64,000 nt of DNA from Aurantiacibacter arachoides (GCF_009827335.1 NZ_WTYH01000001.1:1798001-1862000); one strand, 5' to 3'. Shown: positions 1 through 8,836, counted from the stretch's first letter. Numbers and translations: made by a program. Notes: generated by a model from the letters alone, not told the origin.

Positions 1-575
1 ACGAGCTCGACGAGGTGATCGGCATGATGCACATCAAGGATGTGTTCGCCATCATCGCCGGCGACGGTCCGCCGCCGGACGACTGGACGGTGCTGATGCG
101 CCAGCCGCTCTACGTGCCGCAGGCGCGGGGCGCGCTGGACGTGCTGGCGGACATGCGCGCGAAGAAGACCCACCTCGCCATCGTGGTGGACGAGTTTTCC
201 GGCACCGACGGCATCATCACCATCGAGGATTTGGTCGAGGAGATCGTCGGCGAGATCGAGGACGAGCACGACGACGACCCGGTCGAGCAACTGATCGAGG
301 TCAGCGATGGCGTGTGGGACGCCGATGCCCGGGCCGAACTGGACGACGTGGCCGAAAAGGTCGGTGATCCCAAGCTCGCCGAGATCGCCGAACCGGTCGA
401 CACGCTGGGCGGCCTTGCCTTCGTGCTGGCCGAAGGCGTGCCGCAGCCGGGCACCGTGCTTGACCATCCGAGCGGCTGGAAGGTGGAGGTGCTCGAAGGG
501 GACGAGACCCACGTCACCCGCCTGCGCCTGCACGCCCCCGAACCCGATCCGGTAGAAGGCAGCGACGACGGCTAG
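1..575 (+). CDS. CorC/HlyC-type CBS-domain protein, 3' part (5' end outside window)
   Basis: The reading frame is already open at the first base and ends with TAG at 573-575, so only the C-terminal part is present. The visible part holds a CBS domain (ALDVLADMRAKKTHLAIVVD, then a GIITIEDLVEEIVGEI segment) followed by the CorC/HlyC C-terminal domain (TLGGLAFVLAEGVPQPG...). This is the cytosolic half of the CorC/HlyC family, linked in other bacteria to magnesium or cobalt efflux or envelope maintenance. The N-terminal half cannot be seen, so I cannot say whether it carries a DUF21 membrane domain. The acidic tail (EPDPVEGSDDG) is not conserved in the family. The next gene on the same strand is a LysR regulator, not lnt as is common. 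Confidence 0.85.
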   Translation, partial: ELDEVIGMMHIKDVFAIIAGDGPPPDDWTVLMRQPLYVPQARGALDVLADMRAKKTHLAIVVDEFSGTDGIITIEDLVEEIVGEIEDEHDDDPVEQLIEVSDGVWDADARAELDDVAEKVGDPKLAEIAEPVDTLGGLAFVLAEGVPQPGTVLDHPSGWKVEVLEGDETHVTRLRLHAPEPDPVEGSDDG

Positions 576-643
576 GCCAAAAAAGGTCCGGACGGGCGCG
601 ATTTGCGCTCGACACGGCCGCCCTTCCTCTCGACATTGCTGCC

Positions 644-1522
644 ATGCGCCGCCTGCCACCTCTCCGGGCTCTCGAAGCCTTCATGCATACCGTGCGCCTG
701 GGCTCGGCGCGATCGGCAGCGGCGGAATTGGGGCTCAGCCCGTCCGCCCTGTCGCGCCGGATCAGCAACCTGGAAGGCTTCACCGGGCGCAAGCTGTTCT
801 CGCGCCAGGGGCAGACGATGAAGCTGACCGACGAGGGGCGGCATTTCTACAATGCCGTCGCGCCGCAGCTCGACGCGCTGACCGTGGCCGTCGAATCGCA
901 GAGCGAGAACCTCCAGCTCCAGCGCCTCCGGCTCGGCGTGATGCCGCTGTTCGGCACCCAGCGGCTGTTCCCGCGCCTGGCCGAATTGCGCCGCAGCCAT
1001 CCGCGCCTGCATCTGGACATCGATACCGGACCGCACCTGGTGGACCGCGTGGGCGGCACGCTCGACGCCGCGATCGCCCTGGTGATCGAGCCCGATCCCG
1101 CGTTCTACAGCGTGCGGCTGGATCACAACACGCTGCACGCCATCGCCAGCCGCGAACTGGTGGATGAACTGAGCGCAGAGCCGGTCGCGCGCGAACTGGC
1201 GAAGCAGACCTTCCTCGTCCACACCGACATGCCGCAGAGCCTGGAGGCGTGGAAGACCGCGCTCGGCATGGCGCGGATGCAGCCCGCTGCCATCGATCAC
1301 TACGATTCCGGGCAGCTGATCCTTGAGGCGGCGGCGCAGGGCATCGGCATCGCGATCATGCACGACGATCACGTGCGCCGGAACAAGGATCCGCGGCTTG
1401 CCCCGCTTTACGATCAGACCGTGGCCAGCCCCTATTCCTACTGGTTCATCTGCCGCCCGGGGGATCTGGACGTGCGGCCGGTGCGCATCTTCCACGACTG
1501 GCTGGTGCAAGCGGGGCTCTAG
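644..1522 (+). CDS. LysR-family transcriptional regulator
   Basis: 292 residues, the normal LysR length. An N-terminal winged helix-turn-helix spans about residues 5-64 (ALEAFMHTVRLGSARSAAAE, LSPSALSRRISNLEG, then GRKLFSRQG and LTDEGRHFYN). The remainder is the periplasmic-binding-like effector domain from about residue 90. The ATG at 644 puts the HTH at the expected distance from the N terminus. LysR proteins usually regulate a divergent neighbour, but here both flanking genes lie on the same strand, so the target is not evident. It may control the secreted SnoaL-like gene that starts 56 bp downstream. The effector is unknown. Confidence 0.9.
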   Translation: MRRLPPLRALEAFMHTVRLGSARSAAAELGLSPSALSRRISNLEGFTGRKLFSRQGQTMKLTDEGRHFYNAVAPQLDALTVAVESQSENLQLQRLRLGVMPLFGTQRLFPRLAELRRSHPRLHLDIDTGPHLVDRVGGTLDAAIALVIEPDPAFYSVRLDHNTLHAIASRELVDELSAEPVARELAKQTFLVHTDMPQSLEAWKTALGMARMQPAAIDHYDSGQLILEAAAQGIGIAIMHDDHVRRNKDPRLAPLYDQTVASPYSYWFICRPGDLDVRPVRIFHDWLVQAGL

Positions 1523-1578
1523 CGCAGGCGCAGCGAATCGGGCACAACCGGGCAAAGTCAATGAGAGGGGACCTTGCC

Positions 1579-2556
1579 ATGACGTTCGCCGCCACCCTGC
1601 TTGCCGCCGTTGCCGCTCTGGCCATGGCCTCGCCCGCCGCCGCGCAGATGCGCGCATTGAGCGACCCGGTGGTGCCGCACCCCGATCCCGAAAGCCTCTT
1701 CACCAGCGCCGATCCGGTCCTCGACCGCAACAAGCAAGCGGCTCTCCATATTCAGCGCAACCTGCTGAAATGCAACGAGTGGAGCCGCGCTGGCGAGTGG
1801 CTGACCGACGCTTACATTCAGCACAACCCCGTCGCGGCGTCCGGGCTGGAAGGCGTGATCCACTATTTCACGCAGGTCGCCCCGCGTGAACCGCTGTCGC
1901 CGTGCCCCTCGCTATCGGCGGAGGATCCGAACGGGGTGGTCGCGGTGATGGCGGAGGGCGACTACGTCACGATCCTGACCCGTCGCATCGTGCCCTATGC
2001 CGACGATCCGGCGCAAAGTTACACCACCACCTGGTTCGACACCTGGCGGTTCGTCGACGGCAAGGCGGACGAGCACTGGGACCCGGCAACACTGCCGCCC
2101 GCCCCCGCTGCGCAGGCCGCGGCCATGCCCGCCGATCCGCTGGCTGACCGTGCGGCGATAGAGGACCTGATGTGGCGTTACGTACGGGCGGCCGACACAC
2201 TGGACGCCGATGCCTATGCCGCGGTCTTTACGCCCGATGGCGCCTTCAACGGCGTGCGCGGGCATGAGGCGTTGCGCGGCATGATCGCGTCGTTACAGGC
2301 AGGCAATGCGGGTGCCTTTGCCCGCGGCGAAATGCCCGGCGCCGGCATGTATCACATCATGGCGAACCAGCGGATCGCCTTCATCGATGCCGACCATGCG
2401 CGCGTGCATTATTACTGGCAAACGGTGTTCGGCGGCGGCGCGGGGGTCGAGCCGGTGCCGCGGGTGGCCGCCGTGGGCCGCGGGGTGGACGACGTCGTGC
2501 GGGTGGATGGCCAATGGCTCATCCACCAGCGCAACGTCGCCCCCAGCGAAGGGTAG
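1579..2556 (+). CDS. Secreted protein with two NTF2/SnoaL-like domains
   Basis: 325 residues from the ATG at 1579, chosen because GAGAGGGG lies just upstream and a clean signal peptide begins there (hydrophobic residues 4-18, cleavage after PAAA before QMRA). An upstream in-frame ATG at 1561 would put charged residues in front. The first half (LDRNKQAALHIQRNLLKCNE, YIQHNP, GLEGVIHYF) resembles the SnoaL-like polyketide-cyclase fold. The second half (DRAAIEDLMWRYVRAADTLD, FTPDGAFNGVRG) resembles SnoaL_4. Both are alpha+beta cone folds that bind small molecules or act as isomerases or cyclases. Substrate unknown. Likely periplasmic. Confidence 0.75.
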   Translation: MTFAATLLAAVAALAMASPAAAQMRALSDPVVPHPDPESLFTSADPVLDRNKQAALHIQRNLLKCNEWSRAGEWLTDAYIQHNPVAASGLEGVIHYFTQVAPREPLSPCPSLSAEDPNGVVAVMAEGDYVTILTRRIVPYADDPAQSYTTTWFDTWRFVDGKADEHWDPATLPPAPAAQAAAMPADPLADRAAIEDLMWRYVRAADTLDADAYAAVFTPDGAFNGVRGHEALRGMIASLQAGNAGAFARGEMPGAGMYHIMANQRIAFIDADHARVHYYWQTVFGGGAGVEPVPRVAAVGRGVDDVVRVDGQWLIHQRNVAPSEG

Positions 2557-2565
2557 GCGCGCAGC

Positions 2566-3036
2566 CTAGCCTTCGGAAACGGTCGCCTTGGCGATCTTGC
2601 CCGGCTCACGCGGCGGCTCACCCTTGGGCAATGCGTCTACGTGTTCCATGCCACTCTCGACCTGGCCCCACACGGTGTACTGCTTGTTGAGGAACGAGGC
2701 GTCGTCGAAGCAGATGAAAAACTGGCTGTTGGCGCTGTTCGGATCCTGCGTGCGGGCCATCGAGCAGGTGCCGCGCACGTGCGGTTCCGCGCTGAACTCT
2801 TGGCGAAGATCGGGCTTGTCGCTGCCGCTCATGCCGGTGCCGGTCGGGTCGCCGCCCTGGGCCATGAAGCCGGGGATCACCCGGTGGAACTTCACGCCGT
2901 CGTAGAAGCCCTCGTTCGCCAGCTCGGTGATGCGCGCGACATGGTTCGGCGCGAGGTCTGGGCGCAGCTTGATCACCACGTCGCCGCCTTTGCCGTCTCC
3001 GCAATCGAGGGTGAAGGTGAGCGTCTGGTCGGCCAT
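2566..3036 (-). CDS. Cyclophilin-type peptidyl-prolyl cis-trans isomerase
   Basis: 156 residues. Cyclophilins catalyse cis-trans isomerisation of peptidyl-proline bonds. Signature segments are KFHRVIPGFMAQGGDPTGTG (containing the catalytic Arg of FHRVIPGF), CSMARTQDPNSANSQFFI and the C-terminal QYTVWGQVESGM. There is no signal peptide, so it is a cytoplasmic PpiB-like form. The start at 3036 is chosen over an upstream in-frame codon at 3093 because AAGGAGAC sits just before it and MADQTLTF matches the family N terminus. It converges on the SnoaL-like gene and diverges from mgtE. Confidence 0.93.
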   Translation of the reverse strand: MADQTLTFTLDCGDGKGGDVVIKLRPDLAPNHVARITELANEGFYDGVKFHRVIPGFMAQGGDPTGTGMSGSDKPDLRQEFSAEPHVRGTCSMARTQDPNSANSQFFICFDDASFLNKQYTVWGQVESGMEHVDALPKGEPPREPGKIAKATVSEG

Positions 3037-3149
3037 TATCGTGTCTCCTTGGATAGGTGGCCGCCGATATAGGGTCTGCCTCTGCAAAGTCACGCGCCGC
3101 AGCCCGGCCGCGCTTGCTTTTGCGCCCCATCGGCATAGACGCGTGACCG

Positions 3150-4580
3150 ATGGCCGAGACCGATCTCCTCCTTCGCCAAGGCGAACCCGTGCCCGAGGAG
3201 AGGATCCAGGGCGAAGGCGACCAGTTCGATGACGAGAACCGGCTGACGCCGGAATTCGTGCGCGCCGTGCGCGAAAGCCTGTCCGACGATAACGAGGACA
3301 GCACCTACGATCTGGTCGAACCGCTGCATCCCGCCGACATCGCCGACCTTTTCGAACTGCTGGAACGGCACGAGCGCGGCCTGCTGGCGAACGCTATCAC
3401 CGATCTGATGAGCGGCGAGGTGATCGCCGAACTGAACGATTACGTGCGCGAGGACATGGTCGAGGCGCTGTCCGCCTCGGCGGTGGCTGGCATCGTCGAA
3501 CAGCTGGACACCGATGATGCGGTGCAGCTGATCGAGGATCTCGACGACGCGGACCAGCGCGCCATCCTCGCCGAAGTCGAACCGGAAGAGCGCGCCGCCA
3601 TCGAGAGCGCGCTCGCCTATCCGGAAGAGACCGCCGGCCGCCTGATGCAGCGCGAGCTGGTCGCCGTGCCCGAGCACATGACCGTCGGCGACCTCATCGA
3701 CTACCTCCGCCGCGACGATGACCTGATCACCGAGTTCTGGGAAATCTTCGTCGTCGACCATCGCTTCCATCCGATCGGCTCGTGCCAGCTCAGCTGGATC
3801 CTGCGCACACCGCGGGACATCGCGATTACCGACGTGATGAAGCGCGACCAGACGCTGATCCCGGTCGACATGGACCAGGAAGAGGTCGCGCTGCGCTTCC
3901 AGAAATACGCCCTGATCTCCGCCGCCGTGGTGGACGAGAACGGGCGGCTGGTCGGCCAGTTGACGGTCGACGATATCGTCCACATCATCCAGGAGGAGGC
4001 GAGCGAGGACACGCTGCTGCTGTCCGGTGCAGGCGAAGGCGACATCAACGAACCGCTGCGCGAGGCCTACTCCGCGCGGGTGCGCTGGCTGATCGCCAAC
4101 CTCGGCACGGCCGTGGTGGCAAGCGCCATCATCGCCTATTTCGGCAGTGCTATCGAGCAACTGGTCGCGCTTGCCATCCTCATGCCCATCGTCGCCAGCA
4201 TCGGTGGCAATGCGGGCACGCAGACCATGGCCGTCACCGTGCGCGCCATCGCCATGAACCAGCTGACCCGGTCGAACACCGGGCGCATCCTGTGGCGCGA
4301 ACTGCGCGTGGCGCTGATGAACGGGGCCACCATCGCGGTGCTGATCGGGATCGCAGTTTCCCTCCTGTTCACCCCACCCCTCGGCATGGTGATTGCCGCC
4401 GCCATGATCGTGAACATCATCGTGTCGGGCATGGCCGGCGTGCTGGTGCCGGTCGCATTCGAGCGGATGGACCAGGACCCGGCGGTCGCCTCCAGCGTTT
4501 TCGTGACCATGATTACCGATTCGATGGGTTTTTTCGCCTTCCTCGGCCTGGCGGTGGCGAGCGGCCTGGTAACCGCCTGA
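3150..4580 (+). CDS. mgtE: Magnesium transporter MgtE
   Basis: 476 residues, typical of MgtE, a homodimeric Mg2+ channel gated by cytoplasmic Mg2+. Order of parts: an acidic N-terminal tail; the MgtE N domain of helical repeats (about residues 45-145: LHPADIADLFELLERHERG and similar); a CBS pair (about 150-290: TAGRLMQRELVAVPEHMTVG, then ITDVMKRDQTLIPVDMDQEE); and a C-terminal block of five predicted membrane helices from about residue 310, including the LMPIVASIGGNAGTQTMAV segment that lines the pore in this family. The 113-bp region upstream is shared with the divergent cyclophilin gene. I saw no recognisable Mg-sensing riboswitch in it. Confidence 0.95.
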   Translation: MAETDLLLRQGEPVPEERIQGEGDQFDDENRLTPEFVRAVRESLSDDNEDSTYDLVEPLHPADIADLFELLERHERGLLANAITDLMSGEVIAELNDYVREDMVEALSASAVAGIVEQLDTDDAVQLIEDLDDADQRAILAEVEPEERAAIESALAYPEETAGRLMQRELVAVPEHMTVGDLIDYLRRDDDLITEFWEIFVVDHRFHPIGSCQLSWILRTPRDIAITDVMKRDQTLIPVDMDQEEVALRFQKYALISAAVVDENGRLVGQLTVDDIVHIIQEEASEDTLLLSGAGEGDINEPLREAYSARVRWLIANLGTAVVASAIIAYFGSAIEQLVALAILMPIVASIGGNAGTQTMAVTVRAIAMNQLTRSNTGRILWRELRVALMNGATIAVLIGIAVSLLFTPPLGMVIAAAMIVNIIVSGMAGVLVPVAFERMDQDPAVASSVFVTMITDSMGFFAFLGLAVASGLVTA

Positions 4581-4634
4581 AACCTTGCCGTCGTCTTGAG
4601 GCACGCGGCTGCCTTCCTACATGAAGGGCCGTCC

Positions 4635-5024
4635 ATGCCGCTCAACCTGACCAAGATCGCCTTTGGCGCCAAGAACTTCGCCGACATCGAGAACTGGTAT
4701 GCCGACCGTGCCAGCTTCAGGGTCAACACCCGCTATCGCCCTACGCGCTGGGAAGAGACGATCGGCGGATCGCTGTTCTGGATCCACGAGCACAACCTCG
4801 TCGCCCGCAGCCGGATAACCGGATACGAGCAGCAGGACGACGGCCGCTGGTGGATCGTGATCGAGCCGCGCCTGATAAAAGTCCTTCCCCGCCCCAAGCG
4901 GGCCCACCAAGGCTGGCGCTATCTGAAGGGCGAGCCGCCGCGCGATCTGGAGGACGGCGAGGATCCGGGCGACGTCATCCCCGGCAAACTGGCAGGCAAG
5001 CTGTCGCGACTGGGCCTGATCTGA
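4635..5024 (+). CDS. DUF1489 family protein
   Basis: 129 residues from the ATG at 4635 (GAAGGG upstream). The N terminus MPLNLTKIAFGAK and the central RPTRWEETIGGSLFWI match the alphaproteobacterial DUF1489 family, whose function is not established. It contains a run of tryptophan- and arginine-rich strands (RWWIVIEPRLIKVLPRPKRA) and no signal peptide or membrane segment, so it is probably cytosolic. It follows mgtE on the same strand with a 54-bp gap. An in-frame ATG at 4596 exists but precedes the family's conserved N terminus. Confidence 0.82.
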   Translation: MPLNLTKIAFGAKNFADIENWYADRASFRVNTRYRPTRWEETIGGSLFWIHEHNLVARSRITGYEQQDDGRWWIVIEPRLIKVLPRPKRAHQGWRYLKGEPPRDLEDGEDPGDVIPGKLAGKLSRLGLI

Positions 5025-5092
5025 CCTATACACCCGCGCGAAAGCCTTGGCCGCCTAGTGCCAGGAAGACATCTCAGCCGGAAGGACCACCA

Positions 5093-5470
5093 GTGAAGCT
5101 TCTCACCACCCTCGCAGCCTGTGCCGCCCTTGCCGTTTCGGCGCCCGTTGCCGCGCAGGATGCGCCAATCGCAGTCACCCCGCAGGTGCCCGCGCCGGCG
5201 GACCCTGCCAGCGTGACCGACGTGGAAATCGCCGGCTTCGTGGACATCGTGTTGCAGGGCCAGGCACTGGAGCAGCAGGGCGATCTCAGCGAGGACGAAC
5301 TTGCCGGACAGATGATGGCCGTCATCGGCGCGTCGGAGCTCGGCATGGACCGGTTCATGGCGGTGGCGCAGGCTATCTCCGCCGATGAAGCGCTGCAGCA
5401 GCGGGTGCAGACCGAAGTGGTCGCCAGGCTGGACGTCGATGGTGCGGCGGCGGGGCAGTCGGCCGAATAA
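5093..5470 (+). CDS. Small secreted protein, DUF4168-like
   Basis: 125 residues from a GTG at 5093, preceded by GGAAGGACC. The start gives a standard Sec signal peptide (KLLTTLAACAALAVSAPVAA, cleavage before QDAP). The mature part is acidic and helical, with DEELAG-like segments and ISADEALQQRVQTEV near the end. The last segment resembles DUF4168 proteins, which carry a similar ISQALQ-x-DPELQQ pattern; that similarity is from memory and short, so it is only a suggestion. No cysteines are present in the mature protein. Likely periplasmic, function unknown. Confidence 0.65.
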   Translation: MKLLTTLAACAALAVSAPVAAQDAPIAVTPQVPAPADPASVTDVEIAGFVDIVLQGQALEQQGDLSEDELAGQMMAVIGASELGMDRFMAVAQAISADEALQQRVQTEVVARLDVDGAAAGQSAE

Positions 5471-5530
5471 AGCGCACCGATCCGGAACGGCTGCACCCTC
5501 TTGTCCATTGATTGGCAAAGGAGACGTAAC

Positions 5531-5776
5531 ATGCCCGAACGGCAAGACCCCCATTCTGACAAGGAATTGATCGACAACCTGACCGACGTTTCGCCGTCGC
5601 AGCAGAGCCGCGCAGGCGGTGATGTTGCGAAGGACGTCGGCACGCGGGGCGAATTGAACCGCGCTACCGATCCCGACAATCGCGAACCCGTCGTAGGCAG
5701 CGACAATCCTGCCGACGATGAAATGAAGGGGCCCAAAACCCGCGCCGCGATCCAGTCGGAACGCAACGACTCGTAA
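5531..5776 (+). CDS. Small hydrophilic protein of unknown function
   Basis: 81 residues from the ATG at 5531, which has a strong ribosome binding site (AAAGGAGA, 7 bp upstream). An upstream in-frame ATG at 5501 lacks one. The protein is almost all charged or polar (PERQDPHSDKELIDNLTDVS, then DEMKGPKTRAAIQSERNDS), with no membrane segment, signal peptide or cysteine, so it is likely intrinsically disordered. I recognise no domain. Composition and position, alone between genes and followed by a terminator hairpin, are reminiscent of small stress-related hydrophilic proteins, but that is only an impression. Confidence 0.7.
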   Translation: MPERQDPHSDKELIDNLTDVSPSQQSRAGGDVAKDVGTRGELNRATDPDNREPVVGSDNPADDEMKGPKTRAAIQSERNDS

Positions 5777-5791
5777 ATCCTGACGAACAGG

Positions 5792-5823
5792 CGGTCCCAT
5801 CCGATAGCGGGTGGGACCGTTTC
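5792..5823 (+). terminator. Rho-independent-type terminator between convergent genes
   Basis: An 11-bp stem (5792-5802 with 5809-5819; one G-T pair) closes a six-base loop and is followed on the plus strand by TTTCC. It lies between the end of the small hydrophilic gene and the end of the convergent FrnE-like gene. It may work in both directions, though the T run is weak on either side. Confidence 0.65.
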
Positions 5824-5847
5824 CGCCGTCAGCGGCGCGAATGAAGA

Positions 5848-6528
5848 TCAGGCCGCCGCTTCCATAGTTGCGATCTGGGTCAGCGCACGGGCGAATTGGG
5901 CGGGTTCGGCGCTGCCCTGCAGCACATATTTGCCGGCAATCACGAACGTAGGGACGGCGGTAATGCCGTTTGCCTTGGCCCGCGCTTCTTCATGACGGAT
6001 CGCCTCCCCCAGCGCGGGATCGAGTAGCGCAGCCAGTGCCTCTTCGCGATCAAGCCCTATGCTTGCAGCCACATCGGCCAGAACCTGATGATCGGACACA
6101 TCGCGCCGTTCACGCAGATGCGCGGCGAACAGCGCCAGCTTGAGCCGTGTCTGCATGGCCGCTCCCGCACTCGCCAACGCCCAGCGCAGCAGCTTGTGCG
6201 CGTCGAACGTGTTCCACATCATCGGCACGGGAGGGGGATCCTCGCCGCCGGTATAGTCCAGCGGAAAGCCGGCGGCGCGAGCCTTTTCGGACATTGTCTG
6301 GCGCATGGCGGCCAGTTCCCCAGGCGAGCGGCCGTAGACCTCGGCAATATGTGCGGCCTGCGACTTGCCGGCGGGCGGCGCCTCGGGATTGAGTTCGAAC
6401 GGCATCCAGCGGATCGTCGCATCGACATCGTCGCCCACCTGCTCCAGCGCACGGGAGAGGTTGGCGTAGCCCACGGCGCACCACGGGCACATGACGTCGG
6501 ACCAGATATCGATGTCGAGCGCGGTCAC
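5848..6528 (-). CDS. FrnE-like DsbA family thiol oxidoreductase
   Basis: 226 residues. Thioredoxin fold with a CPWC active site at residues 14-17 right after the first strand (IDIWSDVMCPWC) and a cis-proline loop near GITAVPTFVI. No signal peptide, so it is a cytoplasmic member of the FrnE/2-hydroxychromene-2-carboxylate isomerase-like branch of the DsbA family. The start is taken as the GTG at 6526-6528, which overlaps the nudC stop as GTGA and has GGAGGA six bases upstream; an in-frame ATG at 6549 would extend it by seven residues into nudC. Probably translated together with nudC. Substrate not deducible. Confidence 0.85.
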   Translation of the reverse strand: MTALDIDIWSDVMCPWCAVGYANLSRALEQVGDDVDATIRWMPFELNPEAPPAGKSQAAHIAEVYGRSPGELAAMRQTMSEKARAAGFPLDYTGGEDPPPVPMMWNTFDAHKLLRWALASAGAAMQTRLKLALFAAHLRERRDVSDHQVLADVAASIGLDREEALAALLDPALGEAIRHEEARAKANGITAVPTFVIAGKYVLQGSAEPAQFARALTQIATMEAAA

Positions 6529-7403
6529 GGGCGTTCCTCCATCCACCATTGCAACAGGGAACGGGCGATGGCGATGGGCGGCGGGGCGACAAAGGCCGCG
6601 CCTTGCGCGTCAGGCTCCATTGCGTGGAGCACATCGGCACGGGTGAACCAGCGCGCGTCTTCCAGTTCGGCTTCATCCACGGTCAGCGTGCGGCTTTCGG
6701 CCATGGCGTGGCAGCCGATCATCAACTGGCTGGGGAACGGCCAAGGCTGGCTGGCAACGTAACGCACCTGGCCCACCCGCAAGCCGACCTCTTCCAGCAC
6801 CTCGCGCGCGACCGCATCCTCCATGCTTTCGCCCGGTTCGACGAAGCCGGCGAGCGCGGAATAGGCGCGATCCGGCCAGCCTCGCCCGCGCCCCAGCAGC
6901 AGCGCATCGTCATGCTGCACCAGCATGATGACGACCGGATCGGTGCGGGGGAAATGTTGCGCATTGCAAGACGGACAATCGCGTTGCCAACCACCCTTGG
7001 CGATCACCGTGGGCGCCCCGCAGCGAGCGCAAAAGCGGTGCCGCGCGTGCCAGTCGACAAGCGCCCGTGCCCCGCCGTACAGCGCCAGCTGGTCGGCGGG
7101 CAGTCGGGCAAGCGCGGCCCGGTCGACACGCTGTTCGTAGGCCGGACGCGGATCGCCGTCCTGCGGCACGGCAGCGAACAGCGCAGCGCCATTGCGCAGG
7201 CCCAGGAAAACGCATTCCGCGTCATCGTTCTTCAGGACGGCGTAGGTTAAGGCATCGTCCTGCGTCACGGCGGCAAGGCCATCCATCACCAGCAGGCGGG
7301 ACGCCGGATCGCTCCGCAATTTCGTGAGACGCGCGGGATCGGCACGAATGTGATCGGCCCGGTCGATGCCATGGCCGGTAAAGGCGATACGCCTGTCGCT
7401 CAC
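6525..7403 (-). CDS. nudC: NADH pyrophosphatase / NAD-cap RNA hydrolase NudC
   Basis: 292 residues. A four-cysteine zinc ribbon (C125, C128, C143, C146) is followed by a Nudix box beginning GFVEPGE at 186 and ending REVLEEVG at 200-207, then the SQPWPFPSQLM motif diagnostic of NudC. The enzyme splits NAD(H) to NMN(H) and AMP and in other bacteria removes NAD caps from RNA. The gene overlaps the FrnE-like gene by four bases and lies six bases after the serine hydrolase gene, so all three may be one transcript. Confidence 0.95.
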   Translation of the reverse strand: MSDRRIAFTGHGIDRADHIRADPARLTKLRSDPASRLLVMDGLAAVTQDDALTYAVLKNDDAECVFLGLRNGAALFAAVPQDGDPRPAYEQRVDRAALARLPADQLALYGGARALVDWHARHRFCARCGAPTVIAKGGWQRDCPSCNAQHFPRTDPVVIMLVQHDDALLLGRGRGWPDRAYSALAGFVEPGESMEDAVAREVLEEVGLRVGQVRYVASQPWPFPSQLMIGCHAMAESRTLTVDEAELEDARWFTRADVLHAMEPDAQGAAFVAPPPIAIARSLLQWWMEERP

Positions 7404-7409
7404 CGCTGC

Positions 7410-8735
7410 TTATGCTCCCCGCCGCGCCGCCGCATCCTCGGCCACGATCAGCGGGAAACGCTGCTGCGCATCGTAACTGTCGGCTGGCATGTATTGGGTC
7501 ATCAGCGTCTGCCTCAGCCCCTGATCGAGGTTGACCAGCCCCGCCGTGCCGGCCGCCCCGAACCAGCCGTACAGGCCCTGCGCCTCGCCCGTGCCGGACA
7601 ACCCGCCCGCACCGAAACCGAAGCTGCGGCCGCCGCTGGCAAACCCGCCGTTGCTCGCCAGCGTATCGGGCATCAGGTTCGATGTGCCGAGCCGCACGGC
7701 CGCCTCGCTCATCACCCGCCGCCCGTCGATCTCTCCGAAACCGGCGAGCATCTGCAGGAAGCGGTCATAATCGCGCGCGCTGGAGACCAGCCCGGCCCCG
7801 CCGAACGGGAAGGCCGGACGGTCGAGGAAGACTGAGCTGTTCGGCAAATCGACGGGCAGCGGCAAGTCTGCCATCACGAAATAGTTCGCTGCCAGCCGGC
7901 CGGCATCCTCGCGCGGCACCTGGAACGTGGTGGAGCGCATGCCCAGCGGATCGAACAGGCGGGTCTGCAGAAAGGCATCAAAGGCCTGTCCGCTGACCAT
8001 CTCGATCACCCGGCCAAGCAGGTCCAGCCCCATCGAATAGCTCCAGCGCGTGCCGGGCTGATAGACCAGCGGCATTTCGGCCAGCCCGTCGGCAAACGAT
8101 TCAAGCGTGCCGCGGGCTTCCCCACCGAAGAATTCGCGCGCCAGCGCCATGCGGCTGACCGCCAGCGGCACGAGGCCGCGCTGCCCGAAGGCCTGCCGGA
8201 TCGCCCCCTGCTGGACGATCGGATAGCCCAGACCGGAAGTATGGGTGAGCAGGTGGCGTATCGTTATCGGGCGGGCGGCAGGCTCCAGATTGTCGGCGGT
8301 GATCGGCCCGTCATAGCTCTTCTGCACCCGCATCGTGCGATATGCGGGCAGGATCTCGTAAAGCGGCTGGTCGAGCGCGAGCAAGCCGTCATCGATGCAC
8401 ATCATCGTCGCCATGCCGGTGATCGGCTTGGTCATCGAATAGATGCGCCACAACGTATCGGCACCCACCGCGTCCGCCCCGCCAAAGGTGCGCGCCCCGC
8501 CAGCAATGAAATCGGGCGCGGCCTGCCCCCAGCCCAGCGCGGCAACCATGCCCGCCACCTTGCGCTGATCCACGAAAGAACGGACGAAGCGCTGGACGGC
8601 AGGCCAGTTCGCCGCCTCCGACTGCGCCAGCGCGGCGAACGGCGATGCGGCGACCAGCGCCCCCGCTCCCAGCACGGCACCACCGCGCAGGGCATCGCGG
8701 CGGGAAAGCGCGGCGTGAAACGACAGGTCGGACAT
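7410..8735 (-). CDS. Tat-exported serine hydrolase, class C beta-lactamase/esterase fold
   Basis: 441 residues from the ATG at 8735. The N terminus SRRDALRGGAVLGAGALVAA is a twin-arginine signal peptide ending at AALAQ. The beta-lactamase-family nucleophile motif is SMTK at residues 100-103 (S100, K103), and a YSM triad-like segment occurs in RWSYSMGLDLLGRV. This fold includes AmpC, esterases (EstB type) and DD-peptidases; there is nothing here that fixes the substrate. No second gene of a beta-lactam resistance locus (ampR, ampD) is nearby. Five codons further upstream another ATG (8750) is possible. Confidence 0.88.
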   Translation of the reverse strand: MSDLSFHAALSRRDALRGGAVLGAGALVAASPFAALAQSEAANWPAVQRFVRSFVDQRKVAGMVAALGWGQAAPDFIAGGARTFGGADAVGADTLWRIYSMTKPITGMATMMCIDDGLLALDQPLYEILPAYRTMRVQKSYDGPITADNLEPAARPITIRHLLTHTSGLGYPIVQQGAIRQAFGQRGLVPLAVSRMALAREFFGGEARGTLESFADGLAEMPLVYQPGTRWSYSMGLDLLGRVIEMVSGQAFDAFLQTRLFDPLGMRSTTFQVPREDAGRLAANYFVMADLPLPVDLPNSSVFLDRPAFPFGGAGLVSSARDYDRFLQMLAGFGEIDGRRVMSEAAVRLGTSNLMPDTLASNGGFASGGRSFGFGAGGLSGTGEAQGLYGWFGAAGTAGLVNLDQGLRQTLMTQYMPADSYDAQQRFPLIVAEDAAARRGA

Positions 8736-8836
8736 GGGGGCGGGCCTCACGAGAAAAGGGTGCGATGGCAGGCCTACGTATCGCGCGCGCCTGCATCAAG
8801 CTTGAACGGATGCGCTGTGTTAGCTATGTAAGACGC

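Noticed and set aside
3090..4604. A 504-codon minus-strand frame opposite mgtE
   Set aside because: Shadow of the MgtE gene with no recognisable protein features.
7410..8735. Beta-lactam resistance gene
   Set aside because: The SxxK hydrolase fold is shared with many esterases; there is no ampR/ampD context and no class-specific lactamase evidence.
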